From contig JADGJA010000046.1 of assembly GCA_027596035.1 (NCBI GenBank), forward strand, positions 1 to 58,358: a DNA stretch of 58,358 nt. The letters are read 5' to 3'. Below are positions 12,191 through 23,567 of the stretch, in pieces. The translations under genes and the position numbers were made by a program. This DNA comes from Thoreauomyces humboldtii. Lineage: Eukaryota; Chytridiomycota; Chytridiomycetes; Spizellomycetales; Powellomycetaceae. The notes under the pieces were generated by a model, which was given only the letters and a program-made list of their open reading frames with translations, had not been told where the DNA came from and searched no databases. The first letter of the stretch is position 1; each line of letters begins with the position of its first letter.

Positions 12191-15100
12191 ATGTCTTTCA
12201 GCTGGGATAAGGTCGACGCCCGGCAACGCTCCAAGGACCAGCAGGAGCGGGAGCTGAAGCAGTATCTGAAAGATCAGGTGGAGGAGACGAAAGAGAGAAA
12301 ACTCCAAGCGAAGAAGGACGAGCAGGGCGAGTATCAGCGGCTATATGGGGTCGAGCCTGCAAGTCCGGTAAGTCTTGAGCTGCGGTCTGCTATCTGCTAG
12401 GTCTCTCGGGGGTTTTCCTGTTTGGGAACTTTCCTGACAGCGGCATACGTCTCAAGAGTCGCCAGACTTCAGATAGGATCCCACGAGGACCCCAGCAGAA
12501 CGATGGACAATATCGTCCCGTCGCATCAGCAGCGGATCGACTTTCGTCACCGCCACTTCAATACCATCCATCCACCAGCACAGCTCTCTCTAGATCCATC
12601 AGCTCACCTCGCTCCATCTCCATGGGAGCCCCGATCTCATCCTCCTTCCACAAGTCGGACCCGCCAAACGACACCAGCCGTCGACGTCTGGAACAGGAGG
12701 TAGCATCCGGGAAGCTCGCCCTCGCATCTCTCGCCGCACAGGTGGACGCTCTGACAGCCCGTCTGTCCACATCCCACGACGCCATCCACTCTGCCCAACA
12801 GGTCGCCCAAGCTGCCGACCGACGGGCTCGAGATCTCCAGCAAGCAATGGACGCCAACCACGCCTTCACCACGGGGAGCATGCGGAACCTCGTCGCGGAC
12901 GTGCGGGACCGTCACGCCGCCGTCGAGAAGGTGGCGAGGGAGGAAGGAGCGAACGCCGTGGCGAACGTGTTGGACGTCGTCGCCAAGTTGAGGTACGAGG
13001 TGGATGGGTTGCGGAGCAGGACGAGGGAGAGCGGTGATCGCATGAGGGTCAGGACCGAGGATCTGAGACAGGACAGCATGGTGGGAGTGGACGCCATGCG
13101 GATCGCCAAGGCGCACGACGTCGCGTTGGCGGAGCTGAGAGGCGTGGTGGATGCTGGGGTCGCGGGGGTCGAGAGGAGGATGGAGGCTGCGGTCGTGGAT
13201 CTTGGGAGAAGGTTGGACGGAGAGGTTAGAGCCAGGGAGGTGTGCGTGGATCAGCAACGAGGGATGATGGCGCGACATGATCGGGAAGTCTCGGAAGCTA
13301 TGGATGCGCTTCGAGCTTCTGTTCAGAAGGAAGCCGAGCAGGATCGACAGGACGCTGCGGAAACCATGCGAGCCATGGCGGAGCAGATCAGGACCGTCGA
13401 GACGAGGATAATGGCTGCGTTGGATGCCACCGAGGCTCGAGTCACCCGCACGCAGGATCTTCTGGCCGACGAACGAGCAGCGAGGATATCCCTCCATGAC
13501 CTACTGTCAGCGGATTCCGCCGACGAGATATCCGCTGTGCAAGGGACCATGAGGGCGGAACTGGCTGCCCTCAGGACCCACACCGAGACAACTCGGGAGC
13601 ATCTCGTCACGGCTATCAAGACGCACGCCGAAGCACAAAGAAGGAGTGAGGCGGGCACTGTCGCTAGGACACAGGCTTTGGAGCGGGTTCTCCGAGCCGA
13701 GATCGGGCAACGGGTAGAGGCTTTGGGCGGTCTTCAGAGGAATCTGGAAGCTGCTCAGGTCCAAATGGGTCACCTAGAGAAACTGGCAAAAGCACGTGAC
13801 TCCAAGTCCGTGACGGACGATCTAGAAGTACAAATCAAAGGCCTCCGTACGAGAATAGGGGAAATATCCGTATCCCTTGCATCCAATGCCGAGAAGATTC
13901 CTGAGACCGTCGTAACTGGACTACGCGGTGAACTCGCCGATCACGCTCGAGTTACCGCAGACACTCACACCCGATTGTGCACGGCGGTGGATGACAAGAT
14001 CGTAGCGCTCGCGGACGCTATGACGGCGCTTACGGTCGATCTGAATGCTCAGATGAAGACAAGCTCTCTTTCGGTAGATCAAACACTCACAGCCTTCAAA
14101 CTTGACCTTGCGACAAGAATGACTCGGGCTGATCTGGCCGCTGCCCTTCCACATCAAAGTCCACCTGACATTCCTGCCATAGTCGCGGCCCAAGTGAACA
14201 GTTTGATCAAAGACTTTGTCACCCTTTCAGAGTTCAGTCGTGTGACCCGCGCTCTATCCCTCGACCTCCGATCGCACACCCATGCTCCGGAGGAGACGAC
14301 TCGCACCACCCTCGTCGGCCTCCAAACTCGTCAGCTCGAGCTTCTCTCCCACGTCTCGGACCTAGAGCACACCTGTCGCCAGACCGCACAACGAGTTTCG
14401 CTGGCGGAGGAGATGGCGGCGACGGCGAGAAGTAGCGGCGAGTTTGAGAGAGTCCGGATGAGGGAGGGCACAGCGGACCGAATGGAGGGACTTCATTCGA
14501 GGGTCGAGGAGGTTTGGAGGGCTGTCGAGGGAATCCGAAGGGGTGTCGGTGGAGAACCGATCCTGGATTCCCGGACTACGAGGCTGGCAGCGAGAGTAGA
14601 GGAAGTTGCCGCAAGATGCGATGATAGAGCAAGGGAGTCGGAGAAAAGGCGCGCTCAAACGAGTGTTCTGGAGCGTCATACGTCGGCAGCACCGATCGCG
14701 GCCGCCGCGGTCCAAGAGCATATTCCTGCCGTTGAGGTCAAAAAAGAGGGTATGCTGGACCGCATATTGCACCATGATGCCAAGAGTAGTCACACAGGCG
14801 TGCTGCTTCCCGGCTCGGACATCGTGGCACCTTCGGATCTAGGAGTAGCAACGGACGCAGGTGCCAAAACTCACACAACCACCGTCGGCGCTCTTACAAC
14901 GAATCACGCGGCCATCCGCGCCGACGCGCCTGCCGAGCATCTTGTGAAAGCCGAACCGGTGGAAGCCAAACCTGTCGCTATCACGCATGAGCCAAGGACA
15001 GATGTGACTGATCCAAAGTCACGACCTCACTCGCGGAAGTCTTCTGGAAAACGAAAGCACGCGGAATCCAAAGTAGATACTCTTCATCCCACTTTGGCAA

Positions 15101-15756
15101 CGCGAAAGCTCTCTGGAGAAACAAAGCACGCAGCATCTAACGGAGATAATCATCATCCTACTTCGGTACCCTCCTCAACTAACCCGGTTGCAGGTCTTGC
15201 GCCGACAGAAAGATCTGATCACGCCAGTCTCAACGGACTCCTGTCTGGACAGCTTCATTCCACCTCATCAGCGCATCCCAGCTCCTCGACCGATCCCAAA
15301 ACGGAAGCCACAGCATCCGCCCTTGAAGTACACAAAGCAGAAGGCCACGCTTCATCTCCACCTCCCACATCGACGACAACACGACTTGCTCCGTCAACCT
15401 TCTTCAAACCTCCTCACCTGCCCGATCCATCCTCCTCATCTCTTCCCATCGTGCATCCAACATCTCCACGTCAGACGACCCATTCCGAACCACCACGCTC
15501 TCCGCCGTTGCAGTCACATCCAGCGGCACCGCTCGCTCCCTCGACCTTTTTCAAACCGCCCCACCTGACCAGCCCGGCAACGATCACCAACGCTGTGGTG
15601 GCCTCTGCGCCCCACATCAGCGCAGCCGGTAAGACTGGAGAGAGACAGATGAGTCGATCGGACATCGAGAAGCTCGCGGACGCGTTGGAGGGCGCCATGC
15701 CGACCAGGGGAGAAGGGTTGGGGAGGAGCACCAGGGATCTTGGACCCGCTTCGTAG
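12191..15756 (+). CDS. Long coiled-coil protein, function unknown
   Basis: Exons 12191-12367 and 12466-15756 give 1155 aa. The donor is GTAAGT and the chosen acceptor is GCCAG; an alternative AAG nine bases upstream adds three residues. The first 50 residues are charged and helical (for example QQERELKQYLKDQVEETKER), a style seen in centrosomal and ciliary proteins such as CSPP1, but I cannot assign it. From about 120 to 700 the chain is almost continuous coiled coil. The last 350 residues are disordered, with two repeats: LAPSTFFKPPHL twice, and a segment beginning RK(S/L)SG followed by KHA and HPT twice. It is likely structural and cytoskeletal, by inference only. It is convergent with the next gene, 124 bp between stops. 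Confidence 0.75.
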
Positions 15757-15880
15757 GTCTTCAAGGTGAGAGCTGTTTTCGCATCAGCTCAATTCGCACA
15801 AATGGTATATTTTCATACCCACAGATCGAAACCTGTCCCCGTTTTGTTGTATAATTTTATCTTCTTCCGTAATGGATGGA

Positions 15881-16842
15881 TCACTTTCCAGCGACCCCGA
15901 CTGCGGTCCCGGCTCCCACGGTCCTTCCTATGATCTCCTGTCGCCTTCGCGCGTCCTCTCCCCTGGTCATTTTTCCGTTCCCTTCCCTGTAGTCGGAGAA
16001 GGTCTCTCGACCTGATCTTTGAGATTCTGCCGAACGTGGGACGAACTCTGTGTGACGACCGTAGTTTCCTCGATGCTGACGCTCCGACTCGCGTGCTGCC
16101 AGAAGGTCGGTGAGCGAGCTCGAGGAGTAGGTCACCGTGCTGTCGTTCTGAACGGACGGGAAGGAGATGTAAACAAACGCACACGAGACTCGAGTTGAAG
16201 GAAAGTGGAACGAAGGTTTGGGTCATTTCTCTTCTCTTCACCTGAGCGGTGGGTAGCCCAGCTGGATCGCCTTCCTCCGGCTCGAGGACCACCTTCACGG
16301 CCGCGACGCCCGACACGGTGGGGTCGAAACCTGGGATCTGAAAGTCGCGATGGTGGGTCGTCTCGAACTGCTCTCTGTCGAAAACGAGCGATGGGGGAAT
16401 CGGTTTCACGTCCTTCGAGGAAGAAGACGGTGGGTTTTCTTGCCCACCCCACCCACCTCGGATCTTCAGCAGCGGGAGAAGCCTTGGGATCTCCTCCGTT
16501 GCCGTCCTCCTTGGCATGCAAGGTCCCGCCCCTCTTCCTGAGTTCCTGCTCTCCCCTCAGGACCCAGAGTTCGGTGGCATGGGTGGATCTCTGATGGTGA
16601 TGGGATCCCTTTGATTCGTCCTTGACGATGGGCTGCCTCTGCTGCACGTGGGGGACGACCGGTTTCCGGGTGAAGTCTGCCGTGAAGGTGGAGACTGGAG
16701 GCTGTTCGAAGGGAGGAGTCGCTGCGTGCCAGACGTTGGAAGGCCTGTCGACCTCGCGTTCGTGTTCTCCTGGGATGAGTCTCCTGTGATCTGGTGCAAA
16801 CACCTTTGCTGTTGTTGGCCGTTCCTCTGACCAGTACGACAT
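15881..16842 (-). CDS. Uncharacterised 261-aa protein, possibly microtubule-associated
   Basis: Exons are 16842-16457, 16374-16242 and 16147-15881; introns are 82 and 94 nt with GTGGGT and GTGAAG donors. All joins are in frame (DPR/EQFETTHH, PTAQ/NDSTV). No family is recognised with confidence. The style of short aromatic or proline-rich motifs, such as STFTADFTRKP and FETTHHRDFQ spaced by disordered charged stretches, resembles axonemal microtubule-lining proteins of flagellated cells, and the window encodes a centriole kinase. This assignment is inference. The C-terminus (SRSxRET/DYREGNG region) is basic and disordered. The start MSYWSEERP is the first ATG of the open frame. Confidence 0.7.
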
Positions 16843-17721
16843 TGTCTCTCTTTCTTTGTACCGCTGATCGTCTGCTGCTGCTTTGTCGCTGGTCTGGCAG
16901 CCCTGGCTTCCTGCTGGATCGTCGAAGGGCGCCGAAGAGTGCTCCTACAGCACCTTCACGCTTAGGTAAACAGGGTACACGAAAGGGCACAGCCACTCCG
17001 ATGTACTTGCACCACACTTGTCCGGAACCTCGGGAACGAACCCTTCTGGAGGATCATGATGCCCTTTGTCGAACAAGCCACGTTCGAGACGCACTGCCCC
17101 TTGCCCCACCTGACCCTTTGAAATGATGGGTCATGCATGCCAATTGGGCGAGCGGGCGCGGGGGCAGAGGACAGAGGGCAGAAGAGGCTGGCGGGGAGAG
17201 AAGGGCTGAGAGGGAGGGAGCTTGTCCGTTGTTCCGTCATATGGTGAAGCCGTATGTTGTTGTTGTTGTTGTTGCCATTTAGAGAGAGACCCTACAGAAC
17301 TGCTCCCATAGTATCGATACGCGCGACTCCGTCACTGCATTTCAAATACACACAACTTCACCCCGTAAAGCAACCCTCCCTTGTGTTCCGCGCTGTAGAG
17401 TTCGTTCTGCCTCGGCTTCTCAAGAGACACTCCGCCCGTCATACTGTGAACGTATTCGTCTTTGCCGGCCCTAGGGTGCTTCGGGTACCTCGTGTTTCGT
17501 CACTGTGCCCGCGCTTCTCCACAACACTACCCATCAGCACCGAAAACCCCAAGCTTCCTTCACTCCTGCAGCGTCGTAGACTTCCCACGATATCGATTGC
17601 GTCCGCAGCCTCGATTATAACGTCAACACTCGGGAAGACCGACCTATCCATAGCCTGAATAGCTGCGCTCCACACCCGCGCACTCATTCCCACCAACCTT
17701 TTTTATCAACCTTACGGCGCA
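16843..17721. other. Divergent intergenic region
   Basis: No gene recognised. It contains a purine-rich G tract at about 17150-17225 and a TGT microsatellite at 17255-17274. The open frame at 17254-17658 has no family resemblance. It probably holds promoters for the genes on both sides. Confidence 0.45.
17255..17274 (+). repeat. (TGT)n microsatellite
   Basis: Six and two-thirds uninterrupted TGT units lie in intergenic DNA. Confidence 0.85.
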
Positions 17722-19463
17722 ATGAAGCTCAGGGTGCTTTCCTCTCCGGACGTTTCCACCGATCCAACGGCATCGGCAGGGGCTTCAGCAGAGGCCGGGC
17801 CGTCAGCTTCCAGCAGCAGCGGCTCCGTCAGCGCTCACCTGGTCCAACTCCCAGGCGGAGGACCTTTGCCGACCGACGCTCAAGCCGCCTTCTCCATCCG
17901 ACCCACACCCGACATTCGGACCCCGGGAGAATTTCGCGCTTGGGTTCACAGCTGGATCGCCCTCAGTCGGCTGTACAATTACCACGACGAGGATCCGGGA
18001 AAATGCGATCCCGAGGAAGACTCGCAGCCTCTCCTGTCAAAAGCATGGAGGAAAGCAAAGGGAGTGGGATCGAGCACCATCAGGAGAAGCATCAGGAGAT
18101 ATCCCGTGAGCCAGGGTGCAACCCAGCTCACCGACATGCCGCCAGAGATATTGCATCAGGTAAGCATGGCAATCCGATGAGACTCGAAACGCTTTCGACC
18201 AGTGCCGGATGTTGACTTGTCTTGCTTGCATAGATCACGTCCTATCTCAGCCCTCGCGATCTAGCTGCATTGCTTCAAACACCTTCCAACCTGATTTCAG
18301 CTGTGGCTCAAACGGCCATCTCCCGGCGACGCCATACCATCACATGCCTTGCCAACCTCCACACCTTCCTCGCTTATGGCGGACAGTCTCCGCTCTTCTA
18401 CCGTACCGCTACTATGATGCTTTTCGGTCGCCATTTTGTCAGATTGGTCCCTGAGGCCAAGAATCTGCTTGGTTTTGGATATGCAGTGATCCTTGCATGG
18501 TTTATGGCGCTCTTCTACACGGTGCCATTTCTGCGTAAGTGTGATGATTGTGGGAAACTTTTGTTGCTGCTTTCAAGTCTCCGATTTTTAACACCTTTTA
18601 TTGCCAATGTAGTGGTCATCGCCATTTATTTGATGTTGGATCTCACGACGCTCATGACGAGGACAACGGCTTCGCTTCTTTTGCACACCTCTCCCATCGC
18701 TACGACCTGCCATTTCCCATCTTTTTTTCGAACTCCTCCGAGAACGTCATATACCCATACCGTCCGAGATTTGAGCTTCTCAGGCACGACTGATCCCAGT
18801 ACTCCCACGCGCGGTCTGCTCAACCCCTGGGCATCCCACCTTTACCTCCTTACGAACTGCTGCCCGAACCTGCACCGCCTTCATCTCGTCGGTTGCTCCT
18901 TGGCGTGGTGGTTCCGCCTCGCCCCGCTCGGCCAGCTCAAGGAGTTGGTCCTGGAGGGCTGCGAGCTGGACGAGACGGGACTCGAGATCCTCGCCGAAAG
19001 CTGCGGCAAGGGCATCCGCAAGCTCACGTTCGTGGGCGGAGAAGTGCGAGGCGGGGAGACACCCGACGAAACTATGGCCAACGCCGGCGGCGGCGTCATG
19101 GGCACCCAGATCGCCGCTCCCATCATCGCCCCCGTTCTCCCTTCCTCCGGTGCATCCTCTACCGTCGCAACCGCTCGCTCCTCGGTCTCTCCGAAAGAAC
19201 CGGCCCCGCCTCCGACCGTCATATTCCCCCAGCTCACCCACATCGCGTTCCGGTCTCGCACTCAGATCGACATGCAGGGTCTCAAGCTCGTCCTCGACCG
19301 GGCTCCCAACCTGAAGTCGATCAGCTACTCGGTGGATTGCAGCGTCCTCAACGCTACTTGCGCCCCTGCGGCTGCCCTGGTGGGAGCATGCGCATCTCCG
19401 GCTCCTGACGGGATCCCTCTCATCACCATCAGGAAGGTGGATTCCCTTAGGCTGCTGGTTTGA
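17722..19463 (+). CDS. F-box protein with leucine-rich segments
   Basis: Exon 1 is 17722-18159 and exon 2 starts at 18234. The join reads LTDMPPEILHQ/ITSYLSPRDL, a clear F-box core at about 138-175. A second intron at 18535-18612 is probable (donor GTAAGT, acceptor TGTAG, AT-rich). It is 78 nt with no stop, so both readings stay open: 529 aa spliced, 555 aa retained. C-terminal segments such as CPNLHRLHLVGC and LKELVLEGCELDETGLEIL are leucine-rich repeats. F-box proteins link substrates to SCF ubiquitin ligases through Skp1; the substrate is unknown. The part between the F-box and the repeats (about 18400-18720) is poorly conserved in style and may hide another intron. Confidence 0.75.
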
Positions 19464-19850
19464 AAAGGGGGGTGGATGCATTCCTTCCTCACCTCGCGGC
19501 TTGATTCCGTATTGTATATCCATTTTTGCTCTTGCTCCTTCTTTTTCTGGGTTTCCCATTCTTGTAAATACATGCATGTCTCAATGCAGGAGAGGCCCGT
19601 TTACCAAACCTGAGAGTTCGAGCTGCTCAAGGCGAATGCAACGCTGAGAATGACTGACGCTGTCGTGTGTGCGTAGCTTGACTTCTGGTTATGGTCAGAC
19701 CCTCCTTTTGTGGCGTACGCGAGCTATTTTCGGCTCTCATGTACAGAAGACGATCTTACACTCCCCATCTTCTTCCATCCTCACCGTCTTCTCCTTCTCT
19801 CGACCATTAACGCTTCCGACGCTTGCTTTCATCAGATTATATACCACAAT
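19464..19850. other. Intergenic region before the PH-domain gene
   Basis: This is 3' sequence of the F-box gene and promoter of the next gene on the same strand. A TATATAC sequence lies about ten bases before the ATG at 19851, too close to act as a usual TATA box. Nothing else is seen. Confidence 0.45.
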
Positions 19851-21749
19851 ATGGCCACAACATCTCAAGGTCGTCAGTCCGACTTGCGCCGTTCGGCCTC
19901 CTCACCCACTCTCAAAACTGGGAGCACCGCGGCCGATCTCTCGACCGGTCGCTCCTTCCACAACGGCTACCTCTGGAAACGTTCCAAGACCCACCCTTCC
20001 CGATGGCTCCGTCGTCACTTTCGATACGACGGTCAGACCCTCACGTACCATCACTCCAGCAGCTCGAATTCGGCAGCGCGGCTCTCGATCCCGACGTCCA
20101 GGATCCTCCGCGTCGTGGCGAATCCCAGACCCGTGGCGGGAGTGGGAGTGAACGTGTTCGACGTCTGGGTCGCTGGTGGTGACCCTCCTTTTGAACTGGC
20201 CTGTCGGACCAGGAGGGGCATGGAGGAGTGGGTTGCGGTTCTGAGCAGGGACATCGGCGCCATGTGGTTCGCCAGCGAGGCCGCAAAAGTCAAAAGTGCG
20301 ATAGAAAGTAGGAAAGCGAGCGCTGCGGGAGGACTAGCGTCGGACAAGGTTCCTCCACCGTCTCTACCGGCATCGGAAGGACGAAAAACGGTCATGCCCA
20401 CGCTTCCACCATTACCGTTCGCGTTGGATGCATTCGGTCCATATTGGGATACCAATTCCGACATCTCAGCGACAACGCGGCTGGGCAAGAACAGCAGCGC
20501 TCCTTCCTCAGGCACTTCCACTCCCGTTGCGCCCGTACGGACTCTCTCACGAAGAGGTCCTCCTGTGCCCAACAAAGATGGCCCAACACGAAGTGCAGTG
20601 CCGAGTCCTCGAATGCCCTCCCGCAGCACCCACGCCAGTCACTCGACAACTGATCTCCTTTCAGTGCCCTCATCCTCCGTCACGACCAGCATGCCATCTC
20701 CGGGCCCGACCGCGAGGAACAAGCCTCGGTCCAGCACCCTCGCAGCGAAAGGTACGAACCCTACTCACGTAACAAAGAACGGGTTCATCGGTACGAACAC
20801 CATGCCTCGTTTCAAATCGGCTGAAAAACTCCAAGCCCTCATAATGGCTCTCCACGACACGACCGAGAGTGCCCGGCCCGATGGAAGCCTTCCTATCGAT
20901 CCTGCGAGCAACTTGATGCGAGATCTACCACCTCTCCCGCCTCTCCCCGTCGCCTCGATGGCCCCAACGGTCTACGAACCTTCTCCCCGCATTCTCCCTC
21001 CACTGGTCATCACGAACCACATCGCTCGAAAACGAGGTCCAGCTCCTCCTCCTGTCGAGATCGAACCTGACTCTCCCGACAGCGGTCAGACGATCATTCG
21101 ACCCGCCGGTTCAGAGTTCCCGTCTCCACTGAGAGGAGCCTTCGCGGCCGCATCGGCTGCGGTCGCGGCCATACCTCCACCCGCGAAGGCCGCGACAACA
21201 GGCGGTGTGGACACGGAGACGTCGTCCCCGCTCCTAACGTCCCTGGATCCCGGGTCGGCCAGCAAGAGTCAGAGGGTAGCTGTCCTGACCAAAGTCGTCG
21301 ACATCGTCCGTCACGGCACGGCTCTCCACATGCGGCTGAACACGGTGGAGGAGACGGAGAGGGACGCCGTCGAGATGGACGGAGACGTCGGTACCCTCAC
21401 ATCGAAAGCCGGTCGGGATCCCACGAGCACGGCGGCATCGGGATCCAAGAATCGAGTGGGTCCGACCGTCCCTCCCATCCCCACCACGCACCTGGCGGCC
21501 AGGACGAAGGCTCGTCGAAAGGCGTTGGACGAGTATCGCGTGTCCGTGGAGGATCTGGGAAGGCGGACGAGGGACTACATCCGAAGTCTGCCGGCCACCG
21601 ATGACGACCCTACCGTTCCCGCCGTTGCGAACGTGGGCGCTGTTGGACAGCCGTTCCCCGCTGCCGCGGCTATCGACCTCGTCGAGAGCGTCGAGGTGAT
21701 GCTCATGAAGCTCGCGCAGCTGAGGGAGGTGTTTGCCGATCGAGTGTAG
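19851..21749 (+). CDS. PH-domain protein, 632 aa
   Basis: A single exon. The frame is open upstream to 19710 but the first good ATG is at 19851 (MATTSQGRQ). A pleckstrin-homology domain occupies about 37-140: HNGYLWKRSK at the first strand, RWLRRHFRYDGQTLTYH, and the C-terminal helix with the invariant Trp in GMEEWVAVL. Such domains bind phosphoinositides or membrane-linked partners. The remainder is disordered and rich in Ser, Pro and Ala, with short proline-rich motifs that could bind SH3 domains. The last 150 residues look helical (ARTKARRKALDEYRVSVEDL). No catalytic domain is visible, so an adaptor role is inferred. Confidence 0.85.
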   Translation: MATTSQGRQSDLRRSASSPTLKTGSTAADLSTGRSFHNGYLWKRSKTHPSRWLRRHFRYDGQTLTYHHSSSSNSAARLSIPTSRILRVVANPRPVAGVGVNVFDVWVAGGDPPFELACRTRRGMEEWVAVLSRDIGAMWFASEAAKVKSAIESRKASAAGGLASDKVPPPSLPASEGRKTVMPTLPPLPFALDAFGPYWDTNSDISATTRLGKNSSAPSSGTSTPVAPVRTLSRRGPPVPNKDGPTRSAVPSPRMPSRSTHASHSTTDLLSVPSSSVTTSMPSPGPTARNKPRSSTLAAKGTNPTHVTKNGFIGTNTMPRFKSAEKLQALIMALHDTTESARPDGSLPIDPASNLMRDLPPLPPLPVASMAPTVYEPSPRILPPLVITNHIARKRGPAPPPVEIEPDSPDSGQTIIRPAGSEFPSPLRGAFAAASAAVAAIPPPAKAATTGGVDTETSSPLLTSLDPGSASKSQRVAVLTKVVDIVRHGTALHMRLNTVEETERDAVEMDGDVGTLTSKAGRDPTSTAASGSKNRVGPTVPPIPTTHLAARTKARRKALDEYRVSVEDLGRRTRDYIRSLPATDDDPTVPAVANVGAVGQPFPAAAAIDLVESVEVMLMKLAQLREVFADRV

Positions 21750-21907
21750 CGCTGGGATATTTCTACAGGGATTGGTTGCCTGATGTAGCCCAGGGTAGGG
21801 ATTTTCGGGAGTAAATATCTTTCAGTATTAATCATCATAATAATCTACAGAACGTTGCTTGTTCCTGGCGCCGGCAGCTTTTGCAAACTTCGACAGGGCA
21901 CCGAACG

Positions 21908-22815
21908 GCACGTCGAGACAAGGAGTCCTGTTCGAGACAACAAACATCTCAACGACGAAGGTTCAAGACAACGAGCACCGAGTCGGAAGCGTTGATCAAA
22001 CAACAAAGCGACCATGGAGGAGTGCACTCACAACCAACACTATGGAGACGCAGACATCCGCGTCCGCACAGAGGATACGACTCCACCACGCTTTGATCTC
22101 CCATACTTCACGTTACTTTTCGCGCCATGTTTTCCGGCTCTGGGGCGCCACCGAAGGGTGAGACCGCACGATCTGACCCTTTGCCGACCGTGACTCCGAG
22201 CATCGTCACCGTACAAGAGTCCATCCAGTTCCTCAAATTCACCTACCTACTCCACAAGGGGGAAGTTTAGCGTGACCAAGTCGAAACATCATGGACTGCG
22301 ATTCGGTCTCCACCAAGATCGGGGTCCCGGATCTGGCCAAACTCTGCAAGCGATCGAACGCGCGGCGAGACATGGTGTCGTGATGCAACGTGGAGAGTCT
22401 GTTGAAGGAAGCGAGCGAACGGAAATCTCGCTGCGAGATCGTCCGTGATCATTGCTACCACTTCCTGCTATCCGTCTGGACCAAGAATTTCCGAGTCACG
22501 GTCCGCGCCCTCTATCTCGCCGAACGATACGACCTGCCCAAGCCCACCGAAAAGACGAAACAAGCCCTCCCGATCGACTTCTGGAAGGATCCGTTCTATC
22601 AGCAACTCTCGACACCGTTGCGGGAAGAGCTCCTGTTCGCCGCGTTGTACTCCCTGGAGGATTGCTGCACGTGTGACACGGGTTTTTGTCCGACGTGTGA
22701 CAGAAGACGCCCGATGAGGATGATTCCAGACAGAATGAACAGCATCGCAGACACGGGCTCGCTGATAGCTGCGGACGAACCATTTCAAGGTCTCCCCAAC
22801 GAGGCCTGGCGGTGA
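21908..22815 (+). pseudogene. BTB/POZ gene copy A, degraded
   Basis: From the ATG at 22014 the frame encodes MEECTHNQHYGDADIRVR, the start of a BTB domain, then shifts frame near 22080. Compared with copy B (minus strand, 23686 downward), eight bases are missing there. The BTB second half (SIQFLKFTYLLHKGEV) resumes at 22193 in another frame and meets TAG at 22268-22270, where copy B has CAG. A TGA follows at 22381. The tail 22390-22815 is open for 141 aa and contains CCTCDTGFCPTCD. Three separate lesions make a functional product unlikely unless unusual introns remove them. BTB domains mediate dimerisation and often recruit Cul3 ubiquitin ligases. Confidence 0.75.
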
Positions 22816-23114
22816 TTACCTTTTGGCCCCTGTCCGTGTGCAAGAACAATACAACCGGTGCAATCCATCCCCCTGATTTTCTTGCATTTTGTATTCCTTA
22901 GTCACCGTCTGTTAGTGACTTTCTCCTCTGCTCGCGGAGATGATCTATTAGTGAAGGGGGTGGCGCGCACACACGGAAGTTCCGTGGAAGGGCTGTCTTT
23001 CCCACACCACAGAGCGCATCGGAGCATCTGATGAGCCCATCACAACCACTCATCATTCTATGCTTCATTCGTGGATGAAGGGCTCTCGACTGAAGACTTC
23101 TTATAGGACAAGAC

Positions 23115-23432
23115 TTGTCGCAATTTCGAACTGAAGGCGAGAGCGACGGCCACCCAGAGGATCTGTCAAAAAATCCTGCCGCACATCGAGCCTGGGCTAT
23201 CGATTTGGACGCCGCACCCGTAGCATCCAGCAACGCCAATGACGACGAGCCAGACGTCGAAGCTACCGACGAGACGTCCAAGGAGGACGCCACCGGAGAA
23301 GACGTTGGAGACATGTTCGCCGACTTGAAGGAGAAGAAGAAGTCCAAGAAGGTAGTGGCCGAGGGAGCCGAGGAGGACGCCGAGGAGGGAGCCGCCGAAG
23401 CCGCAGCGCCGACCGAAGCCTTCGACTTTAAC
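23115..23432 (+). pseudogene. eIF2-beta fragment 1 (N-terminal region)
   Basis: An open frame without an ATG encodes an acidic stretch ending in DVGDMFADLKEKKKSKK and then AEGAEEDAEEG...TEAFDFN. The lysine block after FADL is the hallmark of eIF2-beta, where such K-boxes bind eIF5 and eIF2B-epsilon. The homology stops at about 23432 and BTB-derived sequence follows directly. The middle and core of the same protein lie nearby in different orientations (23827-23964 minus, 24031-24251 plus). This is therefore a dismembered copy. A functional eIF2-beta gene, which is essential, should lie elsewhere in the genome. Confidence 0.75.
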
Positions 23433-23553
23433 TCCGAGCATCGTCACCGTACACGAGTTCATCCAGTTCCTCAATTTCACCTACCTACTCCACAAGGGGA
23501 AAGTTCAGCGTGACCAAGCCGAAACACCATGGTATGCGATTCGGTTTCCACCA
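23431..23553 (+). pseudogene. BTB gene copy B, 3' part (direct repeat)
   Basis: This is about 90% identical by eye to 22188-22305 of copy A, in the same orientation. It encodes TPSIVTVHEFIQFLNFTYLL and then HKGKVQRDQ in one open frame. It is fused upstream to the eIF2-beta fragment and downstream, within CCAGCCGGAG, to the inverted 5' part of the same BTB gene. The join suggests that an inversion split copy B. Confidence 0.75.
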
Positions 23554-23567
23554 GCCGGAGAACATGG

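Noticed and set aside
21908..22815. BTB copy A as an intact gene with introns
   Set aside because: The 8-nt loss relative to copy B lies inside the conserved domain without splice sites around it, and two more in-frame stops follow.
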